64,000 nucleotides of DNA from Streptosporangium becharense (GTDB taxonomy: Bacteria; Actinomycetota; Actinomycetes; Streptosporangiales; Streptosporangiaceae). The stretch is taken from positions 3,100,001-3,164,000 of the forward strand of contig NZ_JACHMP010000001.1 in NCBI RefSeq assembly GCF_014204985.1, written 5' to 3'. Positions 32,323-41,980 of this stretch are shown piece after piece (within the stretch, counting starts at the first letter, position 1; each line of letters opens with the position of its first letter). A program made the position numbers and the translations under genes. The notes below the pieces were generated by a model, which was not told the DNA's origin, did no database searches, and saw only the letters and a list, made by a program, of their open reading frames with translations.

Positions 32323-33949
32323 CACCGGCCCGCTCATCCTGGCCGTCGACCAGGGGACGAGCTCCACGAAGGCGCTGCTCGTCGCCCCCGGCGGCCGGGT
32401 CGTCTCACGCGGGGCGGCCCCGGTCTCCGAGCGCCAGCCCCGCCCGGGATGGGTGGACCAGTCGGCCGAGGAGATCTGGGAGAGCGTGCGGCGGGCGGTC
32501 GCGGACTGCGTCGACCCCGCCCTCGCCCCCCACGTCGCCGGGGTCGGCTTCAGCACTCAGCGTGAGTCCCTGGTGCTGTGGGAGCGGCACACCGGCCGGC
32601 CGGTCGGCCCCCTGGTCAGCTGGCAGGACCAGCGCACGACCCGGCAGTGCCTCGACCTCGCCGCCACGGGTGCCGGCGCGCTCGTACGGGCCGCCAGCGG
32701 GATGCCGCTGGACCCGATGTTCTCGGCGCTCAAGGCCCGCTGGCTGCTCGACGCCCATGATCCCGACCGGCGGCGTTCCCTGGCCGGCGAGCTGTGCCTG
32801 GGCACCGTCGACTCCTGGCTGCTCAGCCGCTTCGGCGGCGACCATGTGGTCGAGGTCGGCAACGCCTCGCGAACGCAACTGATGAACATCGCGACCCGGC
32901 AGTGGGACGGCGCGCTGCTCGACCTGTTCGGGGTGCCGCGCGAGGTCCTGCCGCGGATCACCGCCTCCTGCGGCGACTTCCCCGCGTTGCGGGGTCTCGC
33001 GCCGCTCCCGGACGGCGTCCCGGTCCTGGCGGTCATGGGCGACTCGCACGCCGCGATGTTCGCCCACGGCGGGTGGCGGCCGGGGGTGGTGAAGGCCACC
33101 TACGGCACCGGTTCCTCGGTGATGGCGGTCGGCGACTGCGACGACGCCCCCGGGCTCTGCCGCAGCGTCGCCTGGGACGTCACCGGGCCGGTGCTCGCGG
33201 TGGAGGGCAACATCCGCGCGACCGGACGCGCGCTCAGCTGGCTCGCCGAGCTGTTCGGGATCTCCCCCGAGGCCCTGCTGGAGGAGGCCGCCGAGCAGGC
33301 CCCGGACGGGGTGCACCTGGTGCCGGCGTTCGGCGGGCTGGGGGCGCCCTGGTGGGAGCCCGACGCGGTCGCGGTGCTGAGCGGGCTGACCCTGGGCACC
33401 CGCCGCGGTCATCTGGCGGCGGCGGCGCTGGAGGCGGTCGCCTTCCAGGTCGAGGACGTGCTGACCGCGGTCGAGCGGGCGACCGGTGAGGTGCGGGTGC
33501 TCCTCGCCGACGGCGGCCTCACCCGAAGCGCCCGGGTGATGCAGTTGCAGGCCGACGTCGGCGGCAGGGTGGTCTCCCGCTCCGCCGAGCACGACCTGTC
33601 GTCCCTCGGGGTGGCCGACGCCGCGGGGCTGGCGGCGGGCCTGTGGACCCTGGCCGACCTCGAAGCCCGGCCCCGCCCGGCGGACGAGTTCCGGCCCCGC
33701 GGCGACGAGCTCGACCGCGCGGCCCGGCGCGCCGCCTGGCACGAGGCGGTCCGGCGCTCACGTCCCCGCGGGGCGGAGACGTCTCCGCCCCACACGAACC
33801 GGAAGACGTTCCCCCCCGGCGCAGACCGGGAGGCGTTCCCGTCCCACACGGATCGGGAGGCGTTCCCCCCCGGCGCGGATCGGGAGGCGTTCCCGTCCCA
33901 CACGGATCGGGAGACGGACGGCACCCTGGCCGAAAGGAGTGGCTCATGA
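32315..33949 (+). CDS. FGGY-family carbohydrate kinase (candidate D-apulose kinase)
   Basis: 544-aa ATP-dependent sugar kinase with actin-like fold. The N-terminal phosphate loop is LAVDQGTSSTKALL, followed by WVDQSAEEIW, the catalytic-Asp region MGDSHAAMFA, ATYGTGSS and the C-terminal LADGGLTRSARVMQLQADV. It would phosphorylate the ketose made by the isomerase. The kinase fold ends near residue 488. The last about 50 residues are a tail of 9-residue repeats (pattern D-R-E-A-F-P-P-G-A / D-R-E-A-F-P-S-H-T) encoded by a 27/54-bp tandem repeat, not part of the family. It overlaps its neighbours on both sides (8 bp and 4 bp). Confidence 0.9.
   Translation: MASTGPLILAVDQGTSSTKALLVAPGGRVVSRGAAPVSERQPRPGWVDQSAEEIWESVRRAVADCVDPALAPHVAGVGFSTQRESLVLWERHTGRPVGPLVSWQDQRTTRQCLDLAATGAGALVRAASGMPLDPMFSALKARWLLDAHDPDRRRSLAGELCLGTVDSWLLSRFGGDHVVEVGNASRTQLMNIATRQWDGALLDLFGVPREVLPRITASCGDFPALRGLAPLPDGVPVLAVMGDSHAAMFAHGGWRPGVVKATYGTGSSVMAVGDCDDAPGLCRSVAWDVTGPVLAVEGNIRATGRALSWLAELFGISPEALLEEAAEQAPDGVHLVPAFGGLGAPWWEPDAVAVLSGLTLGTRRGHLAAAALEAVAFQVEDVLTAVERATGEVRVLLADGGLTRSARVMQLQADVGGRVVSRSAEHDLSSLGVADAAGLAAGLWTLADLEARPRPADEFRPRGDELDRAARRAAWHEAVRRSRPRGAETSPPHTNRKTFPPGADREAFPSHTDREAFPPGADREAFPSHTDRETDGTLAERSGS
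33791..33930 (+). repeat. 27/54-bp tandem repeat in the kinase tail
   Basis: CACACG recurs at 33791, 33845 and 33899, an exact 54-bp period; each 54-bp unit is two related 27-bp halves. It adds 18 codons per unit in frame, so copy-number changes would lengthen the kinase tail without a frameshift. Confidence 0.85.
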
Positions 33950-34620
33950 GCACGCCGGTCACAGCGCGACCGAGCGGCGGGCGGACCTCCCGCCGCCGGA
34001 TCCCGGCGCGATGGACGGCCGCCGCCGCGGCGGCGGCGCTGCTGGCGGCCATCGGTCTCAGCACCGAGTACCGCTCGCCGGAGACGGCCGCGGCGGCGGG
34101 ACCGAAGAAGTTCGACGCGGCGGCGTTCGGCGCCGAGATGTACGAGAGCAAGGTCGTGCCCGCGATCGAGAAGGACGCCGTCGATCTTCCCGTACTGGTC
34201 GAGGCCCTGGTCGCCGACAAGGACGCGGCGGGCGAGAAGTATGGGCGCCGCCAGGGCACCAGCCCCTACAGCTTCCCGGTCAAGGGCACCGGCGAGGCCG
34301 GCGAGGCGAAGTCCGGCCTGCTGCCGGTGACCGTGCCCGGCCTGCCGGAGGGCACCCGGGTGTCGCTGCAGATCGGCCCGGCCATCAACGGTACGGCGCT
34401 GCGCGACGCGGCCGGGTTCATCACCTTCGGGCAGTTCCTCAACCAGGTCGAGTACGCCGACGCGGCCACCTCGCTCAACAACCAGATGCGCGAGAGACTG
34501 CTCAAGAACCTGGACGTGGCGGGCCTGAAGGGCAAGAAGATCTCCTTCACCGGCGCGTTCACCCTGCTGAGCCCCTCCGTCGTGACCATCACCCCGGTCT
34601 CGGTCGAGGAGGCGTCGTGA
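33946..34620 (+). CDS. DUF2291 family exported protein
   Basis: 224-aa protein with one N-terminal membrane helix (about residues 22-40) behind an Arg-rich start, and an extracytoplasmic domain. Conserved patterns are Y-G-R-R-Q-G-T-S-P-Y-S-F and the late N-Q-V-E-Y-A-D-A. DUF2291 genes regularly sit in ribose-type ABC transporter operons and may be accessory components; the mechanism is unknown. GAAAGGAG precedes the ATG, which overlaps the kinase stop; its own stop overlaps the ATPase start (GTGA). Confidence 0.8.
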   Translation: MSTPVTARPSGGRTSRRRIPARWTAAAAAAALLAAIGLSTEYRSPETAAAAGPKKFDAAAFGAEMYESKVVPAIEKDAVDLPVLVEALVADKDAAGEKYGRRQGTSPYSFPVKGTGEAGEAKSGLLPVTVPGLPEGTRVSLQIGPAINGTALRDAAGFITFGQFLNQVEYADAATSLNNQMRERLLKNLDVAGLKGKKISFTGAFTLLSPSVVTITPVSVEEAS

Positions 34621-36164
34621 CGGCGCCGGCCGCCCCGGTGCTGCGGGCCTGCGGTGTCACCAAGGTGTACGGCGGCACGCACGCGCTCAAGGGCGTCGAC
34701 TTCGGCGTCGCCCCCGGCCGGGTGACGGCGGTGTTCGGTGAGAACGGGGCCGGCAAGTCGACGCTGATGAAGATCCTCGCCGGGATCGAGCACCCCACGA
34801 CGGGTCACGTCGAGCTGGACGGCCGGCCCACCACGCTGGTGTCCTCCCGCGACGCCGCCGACCAGGGCATCGCGATCATCCACCAGGAGCTCAGCCTCTG
34901 CCCCAACCTCAGCATCCAGGACAACCTCTTCCTGGCGCGCGAGGTGTCGGGGGGGTTCGGGGCGATCGACCGGAAGTCCCAGCGGGCCACCACCGCGACG
35001 ATCCTCCGCAATCTGGAGGAGGACATGGATCCCGACCGGTTGGTCGGTGACCTGAGGCTGGGTCAGCAGCAGGTCGTCGAGATCGCGCGGGCCCTCCTCC
35101 AGGAGGCCCGAGTGCTGATCATGGACGAGCCGACCTCCGCGCTGACCGCGCACGAGGTCGAGGTCCTGTTCCGGGTCATCCGGGAGCTCACCGCGAGCGG
35201 CGTCGCCATCGTCTACATCTCGCACCACCTGGACGAGGCACTGGAGATCGCCGACGACGTCGTGGTCCTGCGCGACGGCCGGCTCGTCGCCAGTGCCGGC
35301 GCCGACGAGGTGGACATCGGCTGGATCGTCGAGCAGATGGTCGGCCGGGACCAGGACGCGCTGTTCCCGCACCGCACCCCGGTCCTCGGGGAGGAACTGC
35401 TGACCGTGCGCGACCTCGTGGTGGCGGACCCGGCCAACCCCGACCGCCTCGCGATCGACCGGCTCTCCATGACCATCAGGCAGGGCGAGATCATCGGGAT
35501 CTACGGCCTGATGGGCTCCGGCCGCACCGAACTGCTGGAGGCCCTCGCCGGCCGGGTCCCGACGCTGGGCGGTGAGGTCCTGCTCGCCGGGGCCCCGCTG
35601 GAGGAGCCCGACATCCGCCACCGCATCGAGCAGGGGGTGGTGCTGGTCCCCGAGGACCGCCAGCGCGACGGCCTGGTCCAGACGATGTCGGTCGGAGAGA
35701 ACCTCTCCCTGGCGGGCCTGGCCGCGTTCGTCCGGCGGCTGTTCGTCTCCCGCGATCGGGAGCGGCAGGCCGTCGAGCGGATGATCACCGATGTCACCGT
35801 CAAGACGGACGGCCCCGGCGCGGCCATCGGCTCGCTCAGCGGCGGCAACCAGCAGAAGGTCGTCATCGGCAAGGCGCTGCTGACCGACCCGCGCGTGCTG
35901 CTGCTCGACGACCCCTCACGGGGCGTCGACGTGGGTGCCAAGGCCGACATCTTCGAGCTGATGGCGGCTCAGGCACGACGTGGCCTGGCCGTCCTGTTCA
36001 CCACTTCTGACGCGGAGGAAGCGTTGCACATCCCCGACCGGCTGCTGGTGCTCGTCCGCGGCACGGTCGCCGGCGAGTTCCGGCGCGGGGAGATCAACCG
36101 GGAGGAACTGATGAGTGTGTCGGATGGCGCCGCCCTCGACGCGGCCGGAGGTGGTGAGCGATGA
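34617..36164 (+). CDS. Sugar ABC transporter ATP-binding protein (RbsA/MglA type)
   Basis: 515-aa ATPase with two tandem nucleotide-binding domains. The first has Walker A GENGAGKST and Walker B VLIMDEPTS; its signature is the atypical LRLGQQQ. The second has a degenerate Walker A (GLMGSGRTE), the signature LSGGNQQK and Walker B LLLDDPSRG. This architecture belongs to CUT2 monosaccharide importers. The start is GTG at 34617, overlapping the previous stop; its stop overlaps the permease ATG. Confidence 0.95.
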   Translation: MTAPAAPVLRACGVTKVYGGTHALKGVDFGVAPGRVTAVFGENGAGKSTLMKILAGIEHPTTGHVELDGRPTTLVSSRDAADQGIAIIHQELSLCPNLSIQDNLFLAREVSGGFGAIDRKSQRATTATILRNLEEDMDPDRLVGDLRLGQQQVVEIARALLQEARVLIMDEPTSALTAHEVEVLFRVIRELTASGVAIVYISHHLDEALEIADDVVVLRDGRLVASAGADEVDIGWIVEQMVGRDQDALFPHRTPVLGEELLTVRDLVVADPANPDRLAIDRLSMTIRQGEIIGIYGLMGSGRTELLEALAGRVPTLGGEVLLAGAPLEEPDIRHRIEQGVVLVPEDRQRDGLVQTMSVGENLSLAGLAAFVRRLFVSRDRERQAVERMITDVTVKTDGPGAAIGSLSGGNQQKVVIGKALLTDPRVLLLDDPSRGVDVGAKADIFELMAAQARRGLAVLFTTSDAEEALHIPDRLLVLVRGTVAGEFRRGEINREELMSVSDGAALDAAGGGER

Positions 36165-37282
36165 CGTCCCCGGGCACCACCGCCGCACCGCGCACGACGG
36201 ACCCCGCGGCGCCGGAGCAGGCCGCCGCGGCGGCGCGCCGCCTGTCGCTGTTGAACGCCCTGTTCGAGCTGCGCGCCTTCATCGCGCTCGCCGTCCTGAT
36301 CGTCGTCTTCGGCCTGCTGTCGGACTCGTTCCTGACCGTGCCGAACCTCATCACGATGACGAAGCACGTCGCGATCAACGCGGTGATCGCACTCGGCATG
36401 CTGCTGGTCATCCTCAAGGGCGGCATCGACCTGTCGGTCGGCTCGATCGTCGGCCTGTCCGGGGTCGTCGCCGGTGAGCTGCTCCAAGGGCTCAACCTGG
36501 GCTTCCTCGACCTGATCGCCTACCCGCCGGTGTGGGGCGTCATCGTGCTGTGCGTCGCGGTCGGCATGCTGGTCGGCCTGGTGAACGGGGTGCTCGTCAC
36601 CCGGTTCCGGGTCGCCCCGTTCATCGCGACGCTCGGCATGCTGTACGTGGCGCGCGGCGCCGCACTGCTGATCTCCGGCGGTTCGACCTATCCCAACCTG
36701 GCCGGAAACCCCGAGCTCGGCAACACCGGGTTCGGGCTGCTCGGCAGCGGACGCCCGCTCGGCCTGCCCACCTCGATCTGGATCATGATCGTTCTCGCCG
36801 TCCTGGTCACGCTGCTGCTCGTCAAGACCCCCTTCGGCCGATGGCTGTACGCCACCGGCGGCAACGAGCGGGCGGCGGAGCTGTCCGGCGTGCCGATCAA
36901 CCGGGTCAAGACGGCCGTCTACGTGATCTCCGGCGCGTGCGCCGCGGTCGCCGGCCTCATCATCGCCTCCGAGCTGACCTCGGCGGCGCCGCAGGCCGGT
37001 GAGACGTACGAGCTCAACGCGATCGCGGCGGTCGTCATCGGCGGCGCGGCGCTGAGCGGGGGACGCGGGACCGTGCGCGGCACCCTCCTCGGCGCCTTCG
37101 TCATCGGCTTCCTCGCCGACGGCCTGGTCATCCTGGGCGTGTCGACGTTCTGGCAGATCGTCATCAAGGGAGCCGTCATCATCCTCGCCGTGATGCTGGA
37201 CCAGGGCCAGCAGCGGTTCAAGCGGCGGGGGGCCGCCGTCTCGGCGGTGGCCGCCAGCAAACAGCCGGAACCGGCGTCCTAG
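36161..37282 (+). CDS. Sugar ABC transporter permease (RbsC type)
   Basis: 373-aa inner-membrane permease of the ribose/xylose family with about ten membrane segments. The conserved stretch IVGLSGVVAGELL with preceding GGIDLSVGS is present, as are the late ATPase-contact region YATGGNERAAELSGVP and A-A-L-S-G-G-R-G-T. It starts with an ATG overlapping the ATPase stop and ends 162 bp before the binding-protein gene. Confidence 0.95.
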   Translation: MTSPGTTAAPRTTDPAAPEQAAAAARRLSLLNALFELRAFIALAVLIVVFGLLSDSFLTVPNLITMTKHVAINAVIALGMLLVILKGGIDLSVGSIVGLSGVVAGELLQGLNLGFLDLIAYPPVWGVIVLCVAVGMLVGLVNGVLVTRFRVAPFIATLGMLYVARGAALLISGGSTYPNLAGNPELGNTGFGLLGSGRPLGLPTSIWIMIVLAVLVTLLLVKTPFGRWLYATGGNERAAELSGVPINRVKTAVYVISGACAAVAGLIIASELTSAAPQAGETYELNAIAAVVIGGAALSGGRGTVRGTLLGAFVIGFLADGLVILGVSTFWQIVIKGAVIILAVMLDQGQQRFKRRGAAVSAVAASKQPEPAS

Positions 37283-38482
<1,200 letters not shown>

Positions 38483-38487
38483 CCGCG

Positions 38488-38516
38488 GTGCGGGGACGGG
38501 CCGTCCGTCCCCGCAC
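38488..38516 (+). terminator. Terminator after the sugar transporter genes
   Basis: Perfect 12-bp stem GTGCGGGGACGG/CCGTCCCCGCAC with a 5-nt loop, 5 bp past the binding-protein stop. Confidence 0.7.
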
Positions 38517-38718
38517 CCCGTCCCCGTACGGCCGGGTCCGGCCGCCCGTATGTCCGGGCTCGCCGGGCGCGGAAGGGATCCGAGCGGTACGCTGAGTCGT
38601 CGGCCGCGGGTGAGAAGGAATTCGGTCCTCCCCGCACGCCGCCACCGGCTCCGCGTCACCCCCCGTCGGGCGGATCGAAGACAGAGCCGGTTTCCACACG
38701 TCGAACAGGAGGCGGTGC

Positions 38719-39717
38719 ATGGTCGTCCCCGACATGGGGCGGATCCACGGCTCCGGCCGCGCCGTGGCCACAGACCATCTGCGCCTGCTGGCGCGCGTGG
38801 CCCGGATGTATCACGAGCAGGGCATGCGGCAGCCGGAGATCGCCGCGGCGCTCAGCATCTCGCAGCCGCGCGTCTCCCGCCTGCTCAAGGAGGCCATCAC
38901 CAGGGGCATCGTGCGCACCGTGGTCGTCCTCCCGGAAGGTGTGCACACCGAGCTCGAAGAGGACCTGCAACGACGGTACTCGCTGCGGGACGCCGTGGTG
39001 GTCGACGCCGACGGCGCCCAGGGCGACGTCATCCCGGCCCTGGCGTCCGCCGCGGCGGCCTACTTCGACACGACGTTCAAGGGCGGCGACGTCATCGGCA
39101 TCTCCTCCTGGAGCGAGACGCTGCTGGCCGCCGTCGACCGCATGCACCCCAAGAGCGTGCAGGTCGCCGACCGCGTCATGCAGGTCGTCGGCGGCGTCGG
39201 CAGCCCCGAGGCGCAGGTGCACGCCACCCGCCTCATCAGCCGCCTGGCCGACGTCACCCGGGCCAGGCCGGTCTTCGTCCCGTCGGCCGGCGTCGTGGGC
39301 ACCCCCGTGATCCGCGACGCCCTGCTCCAGGACGCGGCCGTCGTCGACGTCATGTCCCAGTGGCGCGAGCTGACCGTCGTGCTGGTCGGCATCGGCAGCC
39401 TGGAGCCCTCCCCCCTCCTGCTGCGCAGCGGCAACGCGGTCAGCCAGGCCGACCAGGAGGAGCTCCGCTCCCTGGGCGCCGTCGGCGACGTCTGCCTGCA
39501 TTTCTTCGACGCCGACGGCGACGTGGTCGACTCCGCCTTCGACCGGCGGGTCGTGGGGATAAGCGTCGACACCTTCCGTTCCGTGCAGCGCCGCGTCGCC
39601 GTCGCCGGCGGCCAGCGGAAGTACTCCGCCATCAAGGCCGCCCTCCGGGGCGGCTGGATCAACGTGCTGATCACCGACCTGGAGGTCGCCCGGCGCCTGC
39701 TCGCCGAGCCGATCTGA
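38719..39717 (+). CDS. SorC/DeoR-type sugar-responsive transcriptional regulator
   Basis: 332-aa regulator. The N-terminal helix-turn-helix (about residues 32-62: QPEIAAALSISQPRVSRLL) is followed by the SorC sugar-phosphate-binding domain with GDVIGISSWSETLL and VGIGSLEPS. Such proteins are effector-gated repressors or activators of the sugar locus they accompany. It has its own ribosome binding site (CAGGAGGCGG) and lies beyond the operon terminator, so it is transcribed separately. The 28-bp palindrome at 29292-29319 is the likely target. No copy of that site was seen before this gene. Confidence 0.9.
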   Translation: MVVPDMGRIHGSGRAVATDHLRLLARVARMYHEQGMRQPEIAAALSISQPRVSRLLKEAITRGIVRTVVVLPEGVHTELEEDLQRRYSLRDAVVVDADGAQGDVIPALASAAAAYFDTTFKGGDVIGISSWSETLLAAVDRMHPKSVQVADRVMQVVGGVGSPEAQVHATRLISRLADVTRARPVFVPSAGVVGTPVIRDALLQDAAVVDVMSQWRELTVVLVGIGSLEPSPLLLRSGNAVSQADQEELRSLGAVGDVCLHFFDADGDVVDSAFDRRVVGISVDTFRSVQRRVAVAGGQRKYSAIKAALRGGWINVLITDLEVARRLLAEPI

Positions 39718-39817
39718 CGGCGGGCGTCCGAGCGGCATGCGATCGGGCCGTGCCCGCCCCACCCGGTGCGACCCCGCACGGCGCGGTGCCGTGCGGGGCC
39801 GGGAGGGGCGAACGGCC

Positions 39818-40315
39818 TCAGAAGGCGTCGCCCCAGCCGCCGCAGTCGTCGAACTTGTCCGTGCCCTCGCACACCCGGATCTTGAAGTCGTCGAAGCCCT
39901 TGCTCGTGCGGAACCCGCCGAACTCGGCGAAACCCGCGTGCCGGAAGGTCTTGAACACCTTGGTGTGGTGACCGGAGCGGTCGTGCCAGCGGAACCACAC
40001 GTAGCTGTAGTGGCGGTCCCGGTCCCGGTCGACCAGATCACCGTAGAACCAGTACCGGCCACCGGTCTTGACCCAGTAGCCCTTGAAGTACGAACGCTTG
40101 CCGAAGCTCTCCCCGCCGCCGAACGCCGAGTGGTACGGGCCGAAGAAGTGCTTGCCACCGAGCGCCGCCGACACCGCCGGAGCGGAGAGCGGGGCCGCCG
40201 GGACGGGCGCCGCGGCCGGGACGGTGGCCGCCGTCGCCGCCGGAGCCGCGAGGCCGCCGGCCAGCAGCGAACCGGCCAGGGCGGCACCGGCGAGCAGAGC
40301 GCGTGTCGGGTTCAT
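39818..40315 (-). CDS. Secreted small protein, function unknown
   Basis: 165-aa exported protein. The signal peptide ends at about residue 29 (AAPAATAA). An Ala/Pro-rich stretch follows, then a Tyr/Phe/Trp/His-rich beta domain (YWVKTGGRYWFYGDL, YSYVWFRWHDRSGHHTKVF). The C-terminus has two cysteines (VCEGTDKFDDCGGW) that could form a disulfide. I do not recognise a named family. AGGAGG sits at ideal spacing before the ATG. It is convergent with the SorC gene and apparently monocistronic. Confidence 0.8.
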   Translation of the reverse strand: MNPTRALLAGAALAGSLLAGGLAAPAATAATVPAAAPVPAAPLSAPAVSAALGGKHFFGPYHSAFGGGESFGKRSYFKGYWVKTGGRYWFYGDLVDRDRDRHYSYVWFRWHDRSGHHTKVFKTFRHAGFAEFGGFRTSKGFDDFKIRVCEGTDKFDDCGGWGDAF

Positions 40316-40519
40316 GGTCTTCCTCCTGTGGAGCGTGTGCGGTCCGTTCCGACGCCGCTCACACTAGGAAGTCACCCGCCCTCCTTCTGCGGAGGAATAC
40401 ACACATAATCCCTGATGTGCACTATTACGGATTACGCCTTCTTCCGGACCGCGACCGGCCGTGCCGGCGCGCACTCACGGCAGGACCGCGCGGAGCACCA
40501 CGGTGACGATCGGCAGGTC

Positions 40520-40542
40520 GAACACGGGTCCCAACCGTGTTC
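40520..40542 (-). terminator. Hairpin after the NmrA/NTF2-like operon
   Basis: Perfect 8-bp inverted repeat GAACACGG/CCGTGTTC (40520-40527, 40535-40542) 16 bp past the NTF2-like gene stop. It could also be a protein-binding palindrome. Confidence 0.45.
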
Positions 40543-40558
40543 TCAAAGCGTCACCGGA

Positions 40559-40966
40559 TCACCGGGAGACCCAGGTCTCGTGCAGGTGGCGCAGGAGGAA
40601 GCCGCCGGGGGCGGCCGGGTCGCGCAGCAGCACGACGGTGGAGCGGCGGGCCGCGCCGCCGGCGCGGTGCGACTCCCGGTAGGTCGCCACGAGCAGCGGG
40701 CCACCGACCGCCACCAGCTGCACCTCCCGGATCTCGATCACGAGCCCGGGAGAGGTGCCGTACGCGCTCTCGACCGTGGTCAGCACCCGCTCGCGGTCGA
40801 GCACCGTGCCGTCCGGCTCGACCATCGTGAACCCCGGCCCGTGAGCGTCGGCGAAGGCCGCGAACTCCTCAGGCGTGCGCGGCGCCTCTCCCGACAGCCA
40901 GCGCTCGATGACCCCGTGCAGCCGGACGATCTCCGCCCGGCACGCCGCCTCGTCCGCCGCGCTCAC
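40559..40966 (-). CDS. NTF2-like (DUF4440/SnoaL-type) protein
   Basis: 135-aa single-domain protein. The start is GTG at 40966 (MSAADEAACRAEIVRLHGVIERW), overlapping the stop of the NmrA-like gene (GTGA). The helix-helix-strand opening and later strands (V-L-I-E-I-R-E-V-Q-L-V-A, R-R-S-T-V-V-L-L-R-D) fit the NTF2-like cone fold used by small hydrolases/isomerases and by stress proteins. The coupling with the NmrA-like oxidoreductase suggests a joint role; no substrate can be named. Confidence 0.7.
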   Translation of the reverse strand: MSAADEAACRAEIVRLHGVIERWLSGEAPRTPEEFAAFADAHGPGFTMVEPDGTVLDRERVLTTVESAYGTSPGLVIEIREVQLVAVGGPLLVATYRESHRAGGAARRSTVVLLRDPAAPGGFLLRHLHETWVSR

Positions 40967-41877
40967 CGGCCCTGCCCGGCGAGGGCGGGCCAGGGCTGGG
41001 CGGCGATCCAGTCGCGCAGCGGCGTGAGCCGGATGCCGAGACGCTCCTCGACCTCGGCGGGGCCACCGCCGTACAGCGCGGGGCCGCTCTCCGCGACCCA
41101 GCGGTACGCCGCCGCCACCTCCGTCGCGGGCGAGGCGCCGATCGCGTACGCCAGGCCCGCCTCGAACTCGGCGGGATCCTGGGCGACGTACTCGACCCGC
41201 CGACCGAGCCCGGCGCCGAGCGCCGCGGCCAGCTCCGGGCCGGTCACCACGTCGCCTCCGCCGATGTCCAGGACGGCGCCGGCCAGGCCGTCGCGGGTGA
41301 GCGCGGCCGCGGTCGCCGCCGCGAGGTCGGCGTGGCCGAGCCAGGCCACCGGGGTCTCGGCGGGCAGCGGGTAGCTCAGCACGCCGTCGTGGACGATCGG
41401 CCCGGCCGCCCAGGGTGCGCACAGGTTGTCGAGGTAGACCGGCGGACGCAGGACGACGGTGGGCACGCCCGAGGCGAGCAGTGCCTCCGCGGCGGTCCGC
41501 CGGGTCTCGAACGCCGCCACCCCGGTGACGGCCTCCGGCACGCGGTTGCCGGTGTTGAACACCAGGCGTTCCACCCCCGCGGCGAGCGCCGCGTCGGCGA
41601 CGTTGCGCACGTACGAGGCCGACGTCTCGGACTCGTACACCATGGGCAGCAGCACCGACGCGTGCGTCACCCCCGCGAACGCCGCCTTCAGCCCCGCGGA
41701 GTCGCCGAGGTCACCGACGACGGGCTCGACCCCCTCGGGCAGGCGGCCCGCGGCCTCCCGTGAGCGGATCAGCCCCCGGGTCTCGTGACCGCGCGCCGCC
41801 AGCAGCCGGGCGACGGCGCCGCCCTGCGCGCCGGTCGCGCCGATCACAAGACAGCGGAATCCTCCATCAGACGCCAT
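40963..41877 (-). CDS. NmrA-like NAD(P)-binding protein
   Basis: 304-aa atypical short-chain dehydrogenase of the NmrA/HSCARG/QOR2 group. Rossmann motif LVIGATGAQGGAVARLL at the N-terminus. There is no classical Tyr-x-x-x-Lys pair, so it may be a redox sensor rather than a dehydrogenase. The ATG at 41877 is preferred (GGGAG at correct spacing) over a GTG three codons upstream. It is divergent from an AraC-type regulator that probably controls it; about 100 bp separate them. Confidence 0.85.
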   Translation of the reverse strand: MASDGGFRCLVIGATGAQGGAVARLLAARGHETRGLIRSREAAGRLPEGVEPVVGDLGDSAGLKAAFAGVTHASVLLPMVYESETSASYVRNVADAALAAGVERLVFNTGNRVPEAVTGVAAFETRRTAAEALLASGVPTVVLRPPVYLDNLCAPWAAGPIVHDGVLSYPLPAETPVAWLGHADLAAATAAALTRDGLAGAVLDIGGGDVVTGPELAAALGAGLGRRVEYVAQDPAEFEAGLAYAIGASPATEVAAAYRWVAESGPALYGGGPAEVEERLGIRLTPLRDWIAAQPWPALAGQGR

Positions 41878-41980
41878 CGAGCACACTCCCCATCTGGTCG
41901 ACTCACCTATGAAGACCAGTTTCGAGGCCCGGCACAGTACGCTCGATAAGCAAGAATCCCTTGATTTTTAAGGATCGTCC

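Noticed and set aside
33791-33904. Regular repeats that could suggest a CRISPR array
   Set aside because: The repeats are contiguous without spacers, in frame inside the kinase gene, and no cas genes are present.
34000-34100. Lipoprotein signal in the DUF2291 protein
   Set aside because: No cysteine follows the hydrophobic segment, so it is treated as membrane-anchored or signal-peptide exported rather than lipidated.
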